A stretch of DNA of 64,000 nucleotides. Origin: Myrica gale. Lineage: Eukaryota > Streptophyta > Magnoliopsida > Fagales > Myricaceae. A program made the position numbers and the translations under genes. The stretch spans positions 16,024,068 through 16,088,067 of the forward strand of contig OZ005617.1 of the NCBI GenBank assembly GCA_963930655.1. The letters are read 5' to 3'. Shown here piece by piece: positions 21,910 to 33,871 of the stretch (within the stretch, counting starts at the first letter, position 1; each line of letters starts with the position of its first letter). Below the pieces are notes generated by a model. The model was not told the origin of the DNA and made no database searches. It saw only the letters and a list, made by a program, of their open reading frames with translations.

Positions 21910-22341
21910 TAGGGGTGAACAGGACCGGACCGCGGACCGGATTTTCGGTCCGGTTCGATCTTTTTTCTTAAAATACGGTCCGGACCGGATAAATCCGGTT
22001 ATTCGGTCCTCCTTTTAAATAAATGCGGTCCGAACCAGACCGGACCGCATTTATTAAAAAAATAAAAAAATATATTTTTTATTACTTTTAATACAAATTA
22101 TAAACATAAAACGTTTAATTTTAATCTAAACTAAAACTTAACATTTTTATATACACTTCCCATTTGAAATTAACCTAAAAAAATTTTTGAAAAAATTTTA
22201 AAAAAACTAAAAATTGAAAAAAATTAAAAAAAAATTAAAACCGGTCCGGACCGCATTTAGTGAAACCGGTCCGGTCCTCTATTTTAAGAGGACCGGAATG
22301 CGGTCCTAAAAACCGAACCGCATTCCGATTTTTCAGCCCTA
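21910..22341. mobile_element. hAT non-autonomous element (432 bp)
   Basis: The ends TAGGGGTGAACAGGACCGG and TCGG...CAGCCCTA are inverted, and GGTCCGGACCGG motifs cluster inside each end. It is flanked by the exact 8-bp repeat CCTTTTGG (21,902-21,909 and 22,342-22,349), the size expected for hAT. The centre is A/T-rich. Confidence 0.9.
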
Positions 22342-22349
22342 CCTTTTGG

Positions 22350-23069
22350 AACGACAGAAGAGTATTTTCCTTATGACAGGAGTGGAAAAATTATCTGAAA
22401 TTAATAATTAACGGATTTGTAATAAAAATAATAAATTGAGGTGGAAATTATGAAGAATTATATATTTAGAAGATGTAAAATATATTTATTTCTCTAGTAT
22501 ATATTCACATTCTGAGTTTAAGAAGCACTTCTTACAGATCTTTACATCCTTAGTTACCTTAGATTACATGCTCGTGGGTAAATCATAACTAATATGTGTC
22601 ATTTTTTATTCCATGGCCTAAGCAATGCACCAAAGTTGGTTTGATTTCGTTTTCTTGTACTTTAAAAGCACATAAGGCCTTGTATACTTCTAATTGCTGC
22701 TATATATGATAAATTAAGAATCGCATATAGTTGGGACTTAATTATGCAACGAGATCAATGTATTTTATTGGTGTGAATGTGGTGAAGAAATTAGACGGTT
22801 CAAATGGTTAGAGATGATATCATACTCATTCGAAAAAATTTGATGTGGTATTATCGTCACCAAGATACATATATTTAAATTTAAATATCAGAATATATTT
22901 CTTTTGTATTTTTTGTTGAGACTTTTATTTTGTATTATACATAACAATAATAATATCATATCATATATTTAAATTATTTCTGATCTCCTAAATACTAAAT
23001 AATAAATAAAGTTAATTGTTTTAAAAAATTGTAAATTATAAATTATTTAGACTAGGAGGGTAACTTTGA
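22350..23069. other. Intergenic; end of the duplicated peptide block
   Basis: No gene is visible. 22,560-22,640 matches 12,186-12,290. The rest is AT-rich and I see nothing in it. Confidence 0.5.
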
Positions 23070-23245
23070 AGGTGCGTTTGCTTACAATATTTCACAAAAT
23101 ATTTCACCAACTCACAGTAAAATATTACAATATAATCTATCTCTCCCATTAAATCATAACTTTTTACTACAAAAATATAAAAAATTAACTTTTCTGTTCA
23201 CTTTTTCACAAAATTAAATACCAAAAATTTTACAACAAAAACCTA
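23070..23245. mobile_element. Tourist-like MITE, older copy
   Basis: GGTGCGTTTGCTTAC..., internal TATTACAATATAATCTATC and TTTTTCACAAAATTAAATAC match the MITE at 33,395-33,593. The duplication at its ends is not clear. Confidence 0.6.
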
Positions 23246-24079
23246 TCAATAATCTGGAAATGCCAAAACTAGCAGACTGCATCTATAATGTAACAGAAAA
23301 GGTCATTAATATTATAGCAGTGTGCGAAACCAATTCTTTATTTTAATTAAATGTGGACAGATCAGGGGTAGTTTCGAATTTTGGAGGTAATACCGCAAAT
23401 CTCTCTCGGAATCATCGACCTGACGTGTCCTGATCCGACGATTCCGCAAACACGTGTTTTGAAAGAGATTGATATTTGTCAAGATTCTTTTTTTTTTCTA
23501 CCCATATTTGTCAAGATTCAATCGACCAAAAATAAAGGCTGACGGACAAAGAGTCAACACCGTCGTCTCTGTAGCTTTCTCTCATCCCAAACAGATAAAA
23601 CTACGACGTTTTCACCGGCATATAATATATGAAGAAAATATTCTTGAATTTCGCAAATTTTACAGTAGTTTTTCTGAGAAGTAGACTTTTTGTTTAGACT
23701 TTCCTGGTCAAATTGAGAAAGCAAAAATTTAAGAAATAAGAATCTCAGAACAAATTCTAAACACTTGAAAAGAATTTTTTTTTTTAAGCAATTCAATTAT
23801 TCGTTAGAAGAACTCAAATCATATCCAAGAAAATGCTTTTTCAAAATCTAGCAGTGTCTCCAACCTGCGATTTCGCTTTCTCAAAATGATTACCTTATCT
23901 GATAAATATCTTTCCTGGTCCAGAATATACTTGAAAGGCAGGAAAAAAATGCAAAAAAAAAGAAGAACGAAAATATAAAAAAGACAATCCACACAGCCTC
24001 ACCGACCAGCCTTGATTTTTTTACTGCGAGTAGAGATGGAGATAGCGAAATTGTCTGCACCTGATAAAATATTTATCTC
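23246..24079. other. Upstream region of the PPI1-like gene
   Basis: No gene is visible. A CACGTG G-box core lies near 23,452 and a CT-rich tract near 24,100-24,120. Regulatory use is inference. Confidence 0.4.
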
Positions 24080-24099
24080 GCCCTAAATAGACACAAATC

Positions 24100-24345
24100 A
24101 AGTAACTTCTCTCTCTGTTTTTTCTGTCGCTTGGGAGGAGGACTGAGAGAGATAGAGAGACAGAAGAGTCTTCGGAACCGGTGGGAGACGGGAATCGGAA
24201 ACGAGATCTAAAACCATTTTTTCTCTATTTCCCTTTTCGCCGAAATCCGGAACCGGGGGCCCTTTGTTTTTGCCAAATAAAGGGTGTTCTCCATCACATT
24301 CTCGCTCTCTCTCTCTTACTCTGGTTGGGTTTCTTTCTATTGCAG
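24100..24345 (+). other. PPI1-like gene: 5' UTR exon and leader intron
   Basis: A CT/GA-rich leader ends at the donor CAG|GTAATA (24,346). An acceptor at 25,138-25,139 (TTTATTTCAG) joins it to the exon holding the ATG at 25,175. A leader intron of about 0.8 kb is common in plant housekeeping genes. The transcription start is a guess. Confidence 0.55.
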
Positions 24346-25174
24346 GTAATAAACCCTCCTCTTTTAATTTTCTTTTTGGTTTTTAATTCTTAATCAGGAT
24401 GGACTCTTATTGCTCCTATTATTTTCAATCTACGTCGTATTTCTATTCAATGCTGTTTTTTAACTGGTCCAAGCGTTGTTGACAATTGAGGGTAATAAGA
24501 TTGCGTTCAGATCCCCCCCTTTTTTTTTTGTGTGTACTTTTGTGGGATTTGCTTTTGCATGTCTGGTTCGTTTGGTGCCATGACGTGATCTCTATAAAGC
24601 AGTTGTTTTTATTCATTTCTTATGTTTTTCTGATTATAGTTTCTTGCATGATTGAGATGGAAATGTGTTTGCTGAGATTTGTCTATCTTCTTTTTCCTTT
24701 GATTTCATTCTTGTATACTTTCCGAAGTGATAATTGATTAACCGGAGGTATGAAATGCTTCCGGCATCAAATGCTTGTGTATTATGTTTGTTTTCCTCGT
24801 GTTGGATGTATGAGCTTTTGGTTGCTCATGCAATGTCAGAGATTGCTGGCTTTGATTGTATACTTGTGCATCTATTTGTTTTGGTGTTCTAGATTTAAAA
24901 ATCTCCCGAAAATAGGAAAATTGTTGATCTTTCTCTTGTTGAGGGTATCTTTTGTTTGGCTTAATATTCTTATAATCGTCTCTAATGGGTTTTGGTGGTG
25001 GAACCATGTGATGTTTAACCTTTTGACCAATTCAAAAAGAACAACCAGCAAAGCATATAAATGTGGAGTAATTTAATCCATTCAGAAAATGAACGTTCCT
25101 ATCTTTCGTCACGTTGAATTTTCTTGCCATTTATTTCAGGTTTTCTGGTTTTGAGGCTTTCCTTGTGGTGAATC

Positions 25175-28100
25175 ATGGCTATTGAGGTTGTGGGGTTTGA
25201 GATGGTCCAAGGACCATTGGAAACTGTGCCTGAAGGAGACACTAATGGGGTGCATCAGAAGGAGAATGGAAAATTGGATCAAGGGCATGGGCATGGGCTT
25301 AAAGAGCCCATAAAATTTGGTTCACATGGAGAAGAACCAGTTAAAGGGGAAGGGAATGATGTTTCTGTCGCCAACTTCCCAAAGGATGCAGTTGACGAGT
25401 GGCCTGCGCCTAAGCAGATCCATTCTTTTTATTTTGTCAGGTACCGATCATATGATGACCCGAAAATAAAAGCCAAGATTGATCTGGCTGATAAAGAGAT
25501 TCAGACGAAAAATCAAGCCCGATTTCAGATCACTGAAGCACTAAAGGCAAAAAGGGTGGGTTAAAGCTCTCTGTAAGGATGGTCTGATATTTCAATCTTA
25601 TCAGTAAAACATGTTAAATGCTTCTTTTTGCGATCAAATACATTCGAGCATGAAGGATTGTAGTAATTACCACAGTAGTTTATTGCTATCACAGCTGCTT
25701 AGCTTTAAAGCATCCGATGAACAGCCATGGTACTAGATATGCAAACGAGCTATTTACTGGGAAAATGCTTAGGCTAGTAGTCATAATCATTATATTTCTA
25801 GGTCATAATGTTTTGCTAGTGTTAGTTTCGAAGCCCGCAATACTTCAAAACATTCCAGCATAACACACAATAAGCATGGAAATGAGAGATGAGTTTTTAC
25901 CCTTTGAGCTCTGCACCAAATCTAAATGACCCACACACCACAAGAGAAGGCCCAAAAGGAAAAAGGGACTACGGAAAAAGGAAAAGAAAAGAACATGTGA
26001 GAATACAAGATGAAAAAGAGAACATACAATGGATGAATAGATCTAAACTTGAGGACTCAATGGTGACTGAGAGCTATAGGAGTTGAATATACATAAAATA
26101 AGCTGTAGATGATTGAGGGTGATTTTAAGAGAGAATATTCTTGGAGTTACCATTTCCAGTATTCTTTTATAACGGTTAGTGCTGGACTTGGACTCCTTAC
26201 TGAGAGAAGCAATTGAGTTTATGATGCTTTTGGAAGGAGGGATTTTGCAGCAAACATGCTTTTGGCAAAACAGGGAAAGCACTTCAATTGTAAAAAGTTG
26301 CTGATGTGTCTCTTGAACAAAGGTGATAAGTGGAGCTCGAAAAAAGAGTATTGCTTTAGATATAGGTGGTTTAACCACTATCCATTTTTGCATAAGTACG
26401 TTTTAGCTTCTTATCAAAACACATATCCTGCAATGGCAATATCTCCCAGACTGTGTTGTTTTCCGTAAATTTATTTAACAGCTGTCTTTGTTATGCAACA
26501 TACGAGTTCTTAAGGTCACAAAAAGCAGTCTGTTGGAAGCCCTCCAGATATTTGATTGTGCAATGTTATTATTCTGCAGTCCGATCGAGCAGAATTGATT
26601 TCTCAGATTAGAGCTTTGAAGGATGACAACAGGCAGTTCAGGTCGATCTTGGATGAGAAGAGGAAGGAGATTGAACCACTGCAACATGCTCTTGGCAAGC
26701 TCCGCAATGCAAACTCTGTTGGCCGGGGTAGTGGTATATGTTCATCTGAGGAAGAGCTTAACGATATTGTATGTTTTTTTCCTCCCCACCCCATGCTTTA
26801 TGAAATCTTGAACCTCTCAGTTCATGTGAGCTACTGTGTTCCCTGGTGCCTTTTATTTTCTTACTCTCATTGTTGATTTCTGGTTACAGATCCATAGTTT
26901 ACAGTACCGCATACAACATGAGAGCATTCCGTTGTCCGAGGAAAAGCAACTCCTTAGAGACATCAAACAACTTGAGGGAACAAGGGAAAAAGTTATTGCT
27001 AATGCTGCTATGAGAGCAAAGATTCAGGATTCATTGGGTCAGAGAGACGCCATCCAAGACCAGGTTAAAGTAAGCAATTCTAGTTTGAATTCTATGCATG
27101 TCGTTTCATTTTGACTCTTCCCAAAATGTTGATGGTTTTTATTCTTTGCAATGCAAACTAAGTTTTTTTTTTTTCAAAACGTAAATGTCATTGCAGCTCA
27201 TAGGTGGTGATTTGGATGGTGTAAGAAAAGAGAAACAAGTGGTTCAGGCCAAAATTAAGCAACTTGATGATGCACTAAAGGCAATAGACAATGATATTAA
27301 TTCTGTAGCAGAGGAGCTGAAATCTGTTACCCAAAAGAGAGACAAAGCGTATGAAAGCATTCAGCTACTCAGAAAACAGCGTGATGAAGGGGTAGGTTTC
27401 TACTTTGTTACAACATCTATCGATTCTTCTGTGTGAACGTGGGGGGGACCTGAGGGGAACATGCATACTTTTGGACTCTCCATGAAAACATTTGAAGTTT
27501 CCTTGACCTGATTATGAAACTCACTTACCTTGAAAAAAGTAATTATGAAACTCAAGATTTCATACTGTTTCTGATGAAATGTTTTTGCCTTCAAATTAGC
27601 AAGCCAAGGCTCCTAGTGTTTGTATTGATGCAAGGCATGCATCTGTGAATTATGCATGGTGGATGTGTCTTATCTTATAGATGTTCTGCACTTGCTTTAA
27701 TATGAGAAGTCATCATTGCCCAAATTTTCTGTACTTCATAAAACGTACTAGTTGTTAAGCATTTTACGATGGTGGTTCCATCACACAGAAAATTGTCTTT
27801 TCCCTACCAATATTATAGAAGATTACGGTACTAGGAAACAGAAGTGGTTTTTTGTCGTGTACATTGCCTTGCTTCGAAAGGGTTGATTTATTGGGATTAG
27901 TGTTGCATGGAATCACTGGTTCAATTCTCGATCTTAGGTCTCCTCGGGTGCTTTTAGAAGACCTTCTTTAAGGCTCTGTTGATTCATTCTTAATGGCCAA
28001 ATGGTTTTACTTTACCTTTTTCTCAAGTGGCTCTCTGCAATATACTAGTTGAAATCATGTTTGGCTCAGTACTAAAGAAGAAGAATAGCTTTTCTATTTG

Positions 28101-30502
28101 ATGCTCACAGATTCCTTGTCTACAAATAAGATTTTGACTATTGGCTATTCACAGCTGTTTTATTACAGGTAGCATTGGATAAAATTTGACAATTTTTTTT
28201 ACTAACTGGCATTAAATTGCCCAATACTGATATCTGCTTCAGTGGCAAGGGTAGTTTTGCATCTAAAGATGAGAAATTCTCAACTCACTGGCTGAATTAA
28301 CTTGCAGCTGATGCTGCAAAAGTTGGGAGTGGAACGTGACTACTCGTTTTTATTTTATTGGCTGTCATATCTGCTATTTAGAAGAAAAAAAGGTTGTCAT
28401 ATCTGCTGAATTCCAGTCTATAATATGGTTGAATGCTTCTGCTATGTCATATGCATTAAGGGTTCCCCCCCCCCCCCTTCTTCCCTCCCTCTTTCCCCCT
28501 TTTTGAATAAATCTTTTCTGCTGGTATGAATGTCATATTTCTAGCCCTTGAGTTGAGTTACCTATGGAAGTTGTCTTATGACAGTTGAAAAAATAATGTT
28601 GTCGAAAGAAATCATGGCATGATTAGGTGGGGTTGGCTAGTGTTGGATGGGAGCCTTTTTAAAACCAACCAACATTTGATGTTATATTTTCTCATTAGCT
28701 TAGCAGGATAAAAATCGTTTCTTTAAAATTGGATTACTGTTCAACACCAGCATGGTGCTTTTAGGTGAGATTTGGGCTACTGTCTGTCACTTGTCTCTTC
28801 TTTGGTTGCTAGATGAAATAAGAGAGAGGATAACTAACCTGATATTTTGACACGTGCCCCCACACACCCATGTTGATATGTCAAACCCTAGGCTGACAGA
28901 AATTGGTCCTGCGTGCAACAAAAGATGGAGCATATGCAATTGATTGAATTGACTCATAATACGGTCCAATATTAATATTATTGTAATGAAAATGAAATTA
29001 GATTGCATTCTTTTATACTAGTTAATTTAGTGTCAAAACATACACACTGCTAACGCTTATGCACCAATTGTGATCACCTCACAAACTTTTCTGGTGGCTT
29101 ATTTTGGAAGATGACTTCTGTATAAATACTTAAATGGTTCAAGAACATTTCAGTCATCAGATACAGATGACTCAGCGTAGTTGCCCTCTCTCTTTGTGAT
29201 ATTAGTCCTGCTTGGCTTTTTGTTTGGGTCCTTTATATTACAGGAATGTTGACTCATCTTTATTAGGTTTCAGGCTTCCTTGACCAGGTTCATATTGAGT
29301 TTAGTCTTTTAGTTAATCAGCATTCAGCATTTCTATTTTAAAGTAATGTTATATTGTTATTCAGAATGCCTTCTTTTACCAAAGCCGTACAATCTTGAAC
29401 AAAGCTAGGGAGCTTGCTGCAAAGAAAGATATGAAGGCTCTTGAGGAACTTTCACATTCGGAGGTTTGTTCAATTACTGTTTTTCCTTTGTCAAGAACAT
29501 CACTTGAAGCTGATATTGTGGTGAGATTCTAATTCTTATATTGATCTGTTCTGGATTAGGTTGATACTTTTTTGTCACTCTGGAGCAGTGACAAGGCTTT
29601 TAGAGATGATTATGAGAAAAGGATATTGCCATCATTGGATAGTCGGCAATTGAGTAGGGATGGACGTATAAGGAACCCAGATGAGAAGCCTTTGGTGGTG
29701 TTGGAAGAACCTACAGTCTCTGAAACAGAAACGGTGGCAAAAACCAGTGTGAAAGAAATAAAGAACGATTCCAAATCCCCTTCACAGGATGCTTTGCCTG
29801 CCAAAAAGGCCCAGAAGGAAACCAAAAATAATGCAACGCATTCAAAATCTACTGTGGAGCATAATAAGGTAGAGCAAAAGGAGATCTCCGTGATAGAAGA
29901 GCCACAGCTGCAGACGCAGAAGGACAATCGTGCCAAGGACAATGAAGTTAATGAAGCAAAGTTGAAGGATATGAAAAGAGAAGAGGAAATTGCAAAAGCT
30001 AAACAGGCCATGGAAAGGAAGAAGAAGTTGGCAGAGAAAGCTGCGGCCAAAGCAGCTATAAGAGCTCAAAAGGAAGCTGAAAAGAAGCTCAAGGAAATTG
30101 TTCATTTCTGTCTTCGCATCATCTCTGGTTTCCTGTTTCTGTTTAGTGGGGAGCCTAAAACTGACATGTTGTTTCCAAATAACTTTTTCTCAGGACCGTG
30201 AAAAGAAAGCAAAGAAGAAGGCCTCAGCATCTGCTGTTGCTTCTGATCCTGAAGAACTGGCAGCAGGGCCAGAAGATGCAGAACCAGAAAAGATCGATGA
30301 AGACATTGAAACTTCGGTCCCAGCAAAGGAGAAGACTCAAAAGGCGAATACTATCAAACAAAGGAATAGGTCAAAGGGCGCAGATTCAGTTCCAAAAGTC
30401 ATCCTGAAACGGAAAAAGTCTACTAACTACTGGATTTGGGCTGCTCCTGCTGCTGTCTTGGTTCTGCTGCTTCTAGCGCTTGGATACTACTATCTTTTCT
30501 GA
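25175..30502 (+). CDS. PPI1: Proton pump-interactor 1-like protein
   Basis: PPI1 binds the C-terminal regulatory domain of the plasma membrane H+-ATPase and stimulates it. It sits at the ER and plasma membrane. Seven coding exons, all in phase 0: 25,175-25,555; 26,580-26,768; 26,890-27,069; 27,197-27,391; 29,365-29,463; 29,560-30,099; 30,194-30,502. They give 630 residues, close to the Arabidopsis protein. The N-terminal block includes [21 protein letters not shown] long coiled coil follows (about 128-350), with [20 protein letters not shown] and [20 protein letters not shown]. Next are [40 protein letters not shown], and a charged Lys/Glu/Ala region. The end is a single membrane anchor ([20 protein letters not shown]). 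All frames are intact. Intron 4 is the longest (about 2 kb) and contains a C-run near 28,467. The 3' UTR runs to about 30,760. Confidence 0.95.
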
Positions 30503-30759
30503 GAAGGTGAAATAGAACAAAATAGAAAAAGACATGGACCAGCTTTTATGCTTGAGTGTGTGAGTTGCTAGGTGTAGTACTAACATTAAAGTTAATTTTG
30601 GTTCGTTCCACCCTTTCGGGTGGATGGACTCTAAATCATAATGTTGTTGGTAGCTCAGTCAAGAGGGGAGAAGGTAAATACATTTTAGCTGGACTGGTTG
30701 AATTTTCAAATTTTGACTTTTGATCAAATTTCATGTATCAACTGTTTGACTCTGTCTGA

Positions 30760-31293
30760 AGGCCGAAGTTGAATTATTCAAGTCCGGAGAGGCTTAAAGA
30801 AGATTAGTGTTTATGCCAAATTGGTGCCCATCTCTCGGTTACTCATGTGATAGTGGATTCCTACCCGGACGAAGTCCTTGTGCCGCTTGGGAAGGCTATG
30901 GGGATGCCTTGACGGTTGAATGAGATTCAATACATGGTTTTACAGGAATTTTTTTTTAAGCTAAGAAAAATATGCAATACATGGCTTCTCAAAATCGACA
31001 CTGCCAAAAGAAAAGGACAGGCGGAAATTGGCCTGGATACCGGGATAGAAAAGTACGTTACATTTTCTGTGTTTGCAAATCTAAAATTTTGTTCAAAAAA
31101 ATAATAAGAAATTAATTATTGACATAAGAACCATGGCGGATGAGCATACTCTAATTCTTACTGTATCCTTAGTACCTACGGTGTGCTGACATGGCCACAT
31201 CTGATTGAGTATGCTATTATTATTATTGTCATTATTTTGAGGATCGACAAATGGGATGCCATTTCGCAGTTGTGTGCACGCTGAAGAGTGGCC
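30760..31293. other. Intergenic between the PPI1-like and S4 genes
   Basis: This 0.5-kb space separates two genes in the same direction and should contain the S4 gene promoter. No clear TATA box or repeat was seen. The short frame at 30,916-31,104 is not supported. Confidence 0.5.
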
Positions 31294-33830
31294 ATGGCTG
31301 CCGCTATCGGCTTCGCTGCACCGTTGTTTCTACGAAAAGCAGCACCTGCTCTTGCTCGCTCTCATGCTCTGGGTATCAATAACAATATCTCTCTCTACAA
31401 AACTCTCCGCTTATTTCCTCTGACTTCTCCAGGTGAGAGTGTTACTCTGGTATTGTACTTTTTGTTAGTGTCATTTCCTTGTATCTCACCCTCGGTCGTG
31501 TTTTTGTTACCTTCTGCTAACTTTTGGGATTCTCGGACACCCGTTTGGGTAAATGATTCAAACAAGTAATTTATATGTAGTGTGGACTAATACGTGAATA
31601 TTGATGGCCGAGTGTGTAAAATTACAAAAGTTTACAAAGTCCTAACACGACAAAAATAGCCACGCTGTTACCGGAACATGTTTGAAAGTAAACTTTTTGA
31701 TCTATCCATTTGTCATGAAATGTTTGATAAAAAGCCTGACTTAAGTTTTGGAGAAATAAGCATATTCAGTAGCAAGTATTACGACGAGAAGTGAACCTTT
31801 CTCGTGGAACTCTATATGAGTTGTGGTCTCTGAATGCTCGAAACTGCAAGGGTTAGGTCACTTAAAAGCTCGACACAAATATGCTTGTCAAGAAGCAAGT
31901 TTCTTGTTAAATATGCAAGGCTGAAGCTTTAGGTGTCAGGCTTGCATTTAAAAGTCTATCTCTTGATAACGCCAGCCTTGGCTCAGGAGAGAAACTTTAA
32001 TCAAGAAGGCATTTGGATGGACATTGTCAACATTACTCACCATACCACAAGCACTTTGGGTCCTCTCTTAGAAATCCATGTCAAGGGACCAATAATCCTA
32101 TAGTTCTAACCAGCCGCAGGTTCCCAGAATAACCACATTAATGCGAACGGTTACCATTGAATGCAGTGACGAGTGATAGTACCAAAGGTCTCATCGATTA
32201 CCTGTGTGCCTGAATGCTTGTGAAATGATAAAAGTTAGGCAAGACCTGCTTTACCAATTCTATACACGAAAGCCTGTTCAATTTAGTTTTTATATGCAAC
32301 GGATTTCTATCATATGAGCTAAATAATTTATTTCCTTCTCATAATTTGCTTTTTAACATAATGGGATGCACTGTGGTACAGCTTCAGGTATATGCCACTT
32401 AGCACAGGCCTTAAAGGGTGATGAGAAAATTGCTGTTGAAGAAGTGAAACATATTCTTGAAATGGTATTGTTTCAGGCTTTACAAAAGACATCATACTAC
32501 ACCTGCCTTCATTCCTTCCGACGGCCTCCTGATATTTTTATCTTGTTAATTTTTTCGCTCCTGTAGACCACATGGTCAGAAAATAAGCCTCATCAGCACT
32601 TAATTAGGAGTAAATTGTCTCAATTTCTCCACCTCTGCTTTGCATTTATTGTAGGCTACGCGGGCATCATCAAGAAGAGAAGTTCTCCATTCAAATTTTC
32701 TTACACCACCTGTGCTTAAGGAGTCGATGTTAGCACTGGAAAAACTAGCTGACATCCGAGCAGTTGCTCAGGGAGGATACCCGCAGGTTAGATTAGATAA
32801 GTTCTGCTTTACTTTGTGTATATGCATCTATTTTATCACCTTGTCTATAGGCAAATATATCTTCCCATTGCTAAATTATCTAGGCTGAACGTTGCCGGAT
32901 TTCTGTTGGATCTCCTGATTTACTGAGAAGTGATCCAGATGTAGTTGCAGCATTGAGGTAAGTGATATAGTAGCTACACCATTTTTCCAGCATGTAAGTT
33001 GTTTAAAACTGTTGCTTATGTTTCGTTTAATGGACACTTTCTCAGTGTCTCAGGAAACTTTTCATTTCAACCTTGTTCTCACGGTGACTTCCTTGGTACA
33101 ATTCTTGGTAAAGGGATTGCGAGGGAGAAGCTCGGAGATATTATCTTGCAGGTATCATTTGAGAAGAATTTTAGTTTTTAACTAGTTAGGATGGATTGAG
33201 CACAGAAACCAAACTATTTGAGGTTCAACTTGACTGAAGTAGGATGAACATGCCCTACTTTCCTTTTTCTCTCCCTTTTATTATTTGAACATAAAACCAA
33301 GGCCCATCTCAACCCTCGCTTTATGCCTTGGGGAGAATATATAATTCCTTTTAACCAACTAATTTTTCTAATCAGACCCTAGCTGCGTGTCTAAGGGTGC
33401 GTTTGTGTACCAAAATTTTACTCCCTTTAAAATTTTAACACAATTAAATATTACAATATAATCTCTCTCTCTCCATCAAATTATTAATATTTACTACAAA
33501 AAAATATAAAAAATTATCTCTCTCTTCACTTTTTCACTAAACCCAATACCTAAAATTTTAACAACAATAAAATTTTACAACACAAACACAACCTAACTAT
33601 CCTAATACCTTGAACACATCACAGGAGCCATGTCCATTGCTCATCCTTGTGTGTGTGAGATGCTTTGATCATGTTCTTGGTCTTAGAGTAGTTCATTCAT
33701 CTTGGACTTAATGGAATACTGGTTTGTGGGATGTTTGACAAAACTTTTCTTCATGGCAGGAAAATATATGTTTCTAACAAACACGGAGATACATATTTTT
33801 TTTTATAAGTAAAACACGGAGATACATATA

Positions 33831-33871
<41 letters not shown>

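Noticed and set aside
24181-24393. ORF MGDGNRKRD... as an upstream gene
   Set aside because: It crosses the leader-exon donor of the PPI1-like gene and has no recognisable content.
28467-28480. C homopolymer as a quadruplex or regulatory site
   Set aside because: A single run in an intron, more likely a simple repeat or sequencing-sensitive tract.
29610-30105. Long minus-strand frames opposite the PPI1-like exon 6
   Set aside because: They are shadows of the coding exon, low in complexity and without family resemblance.
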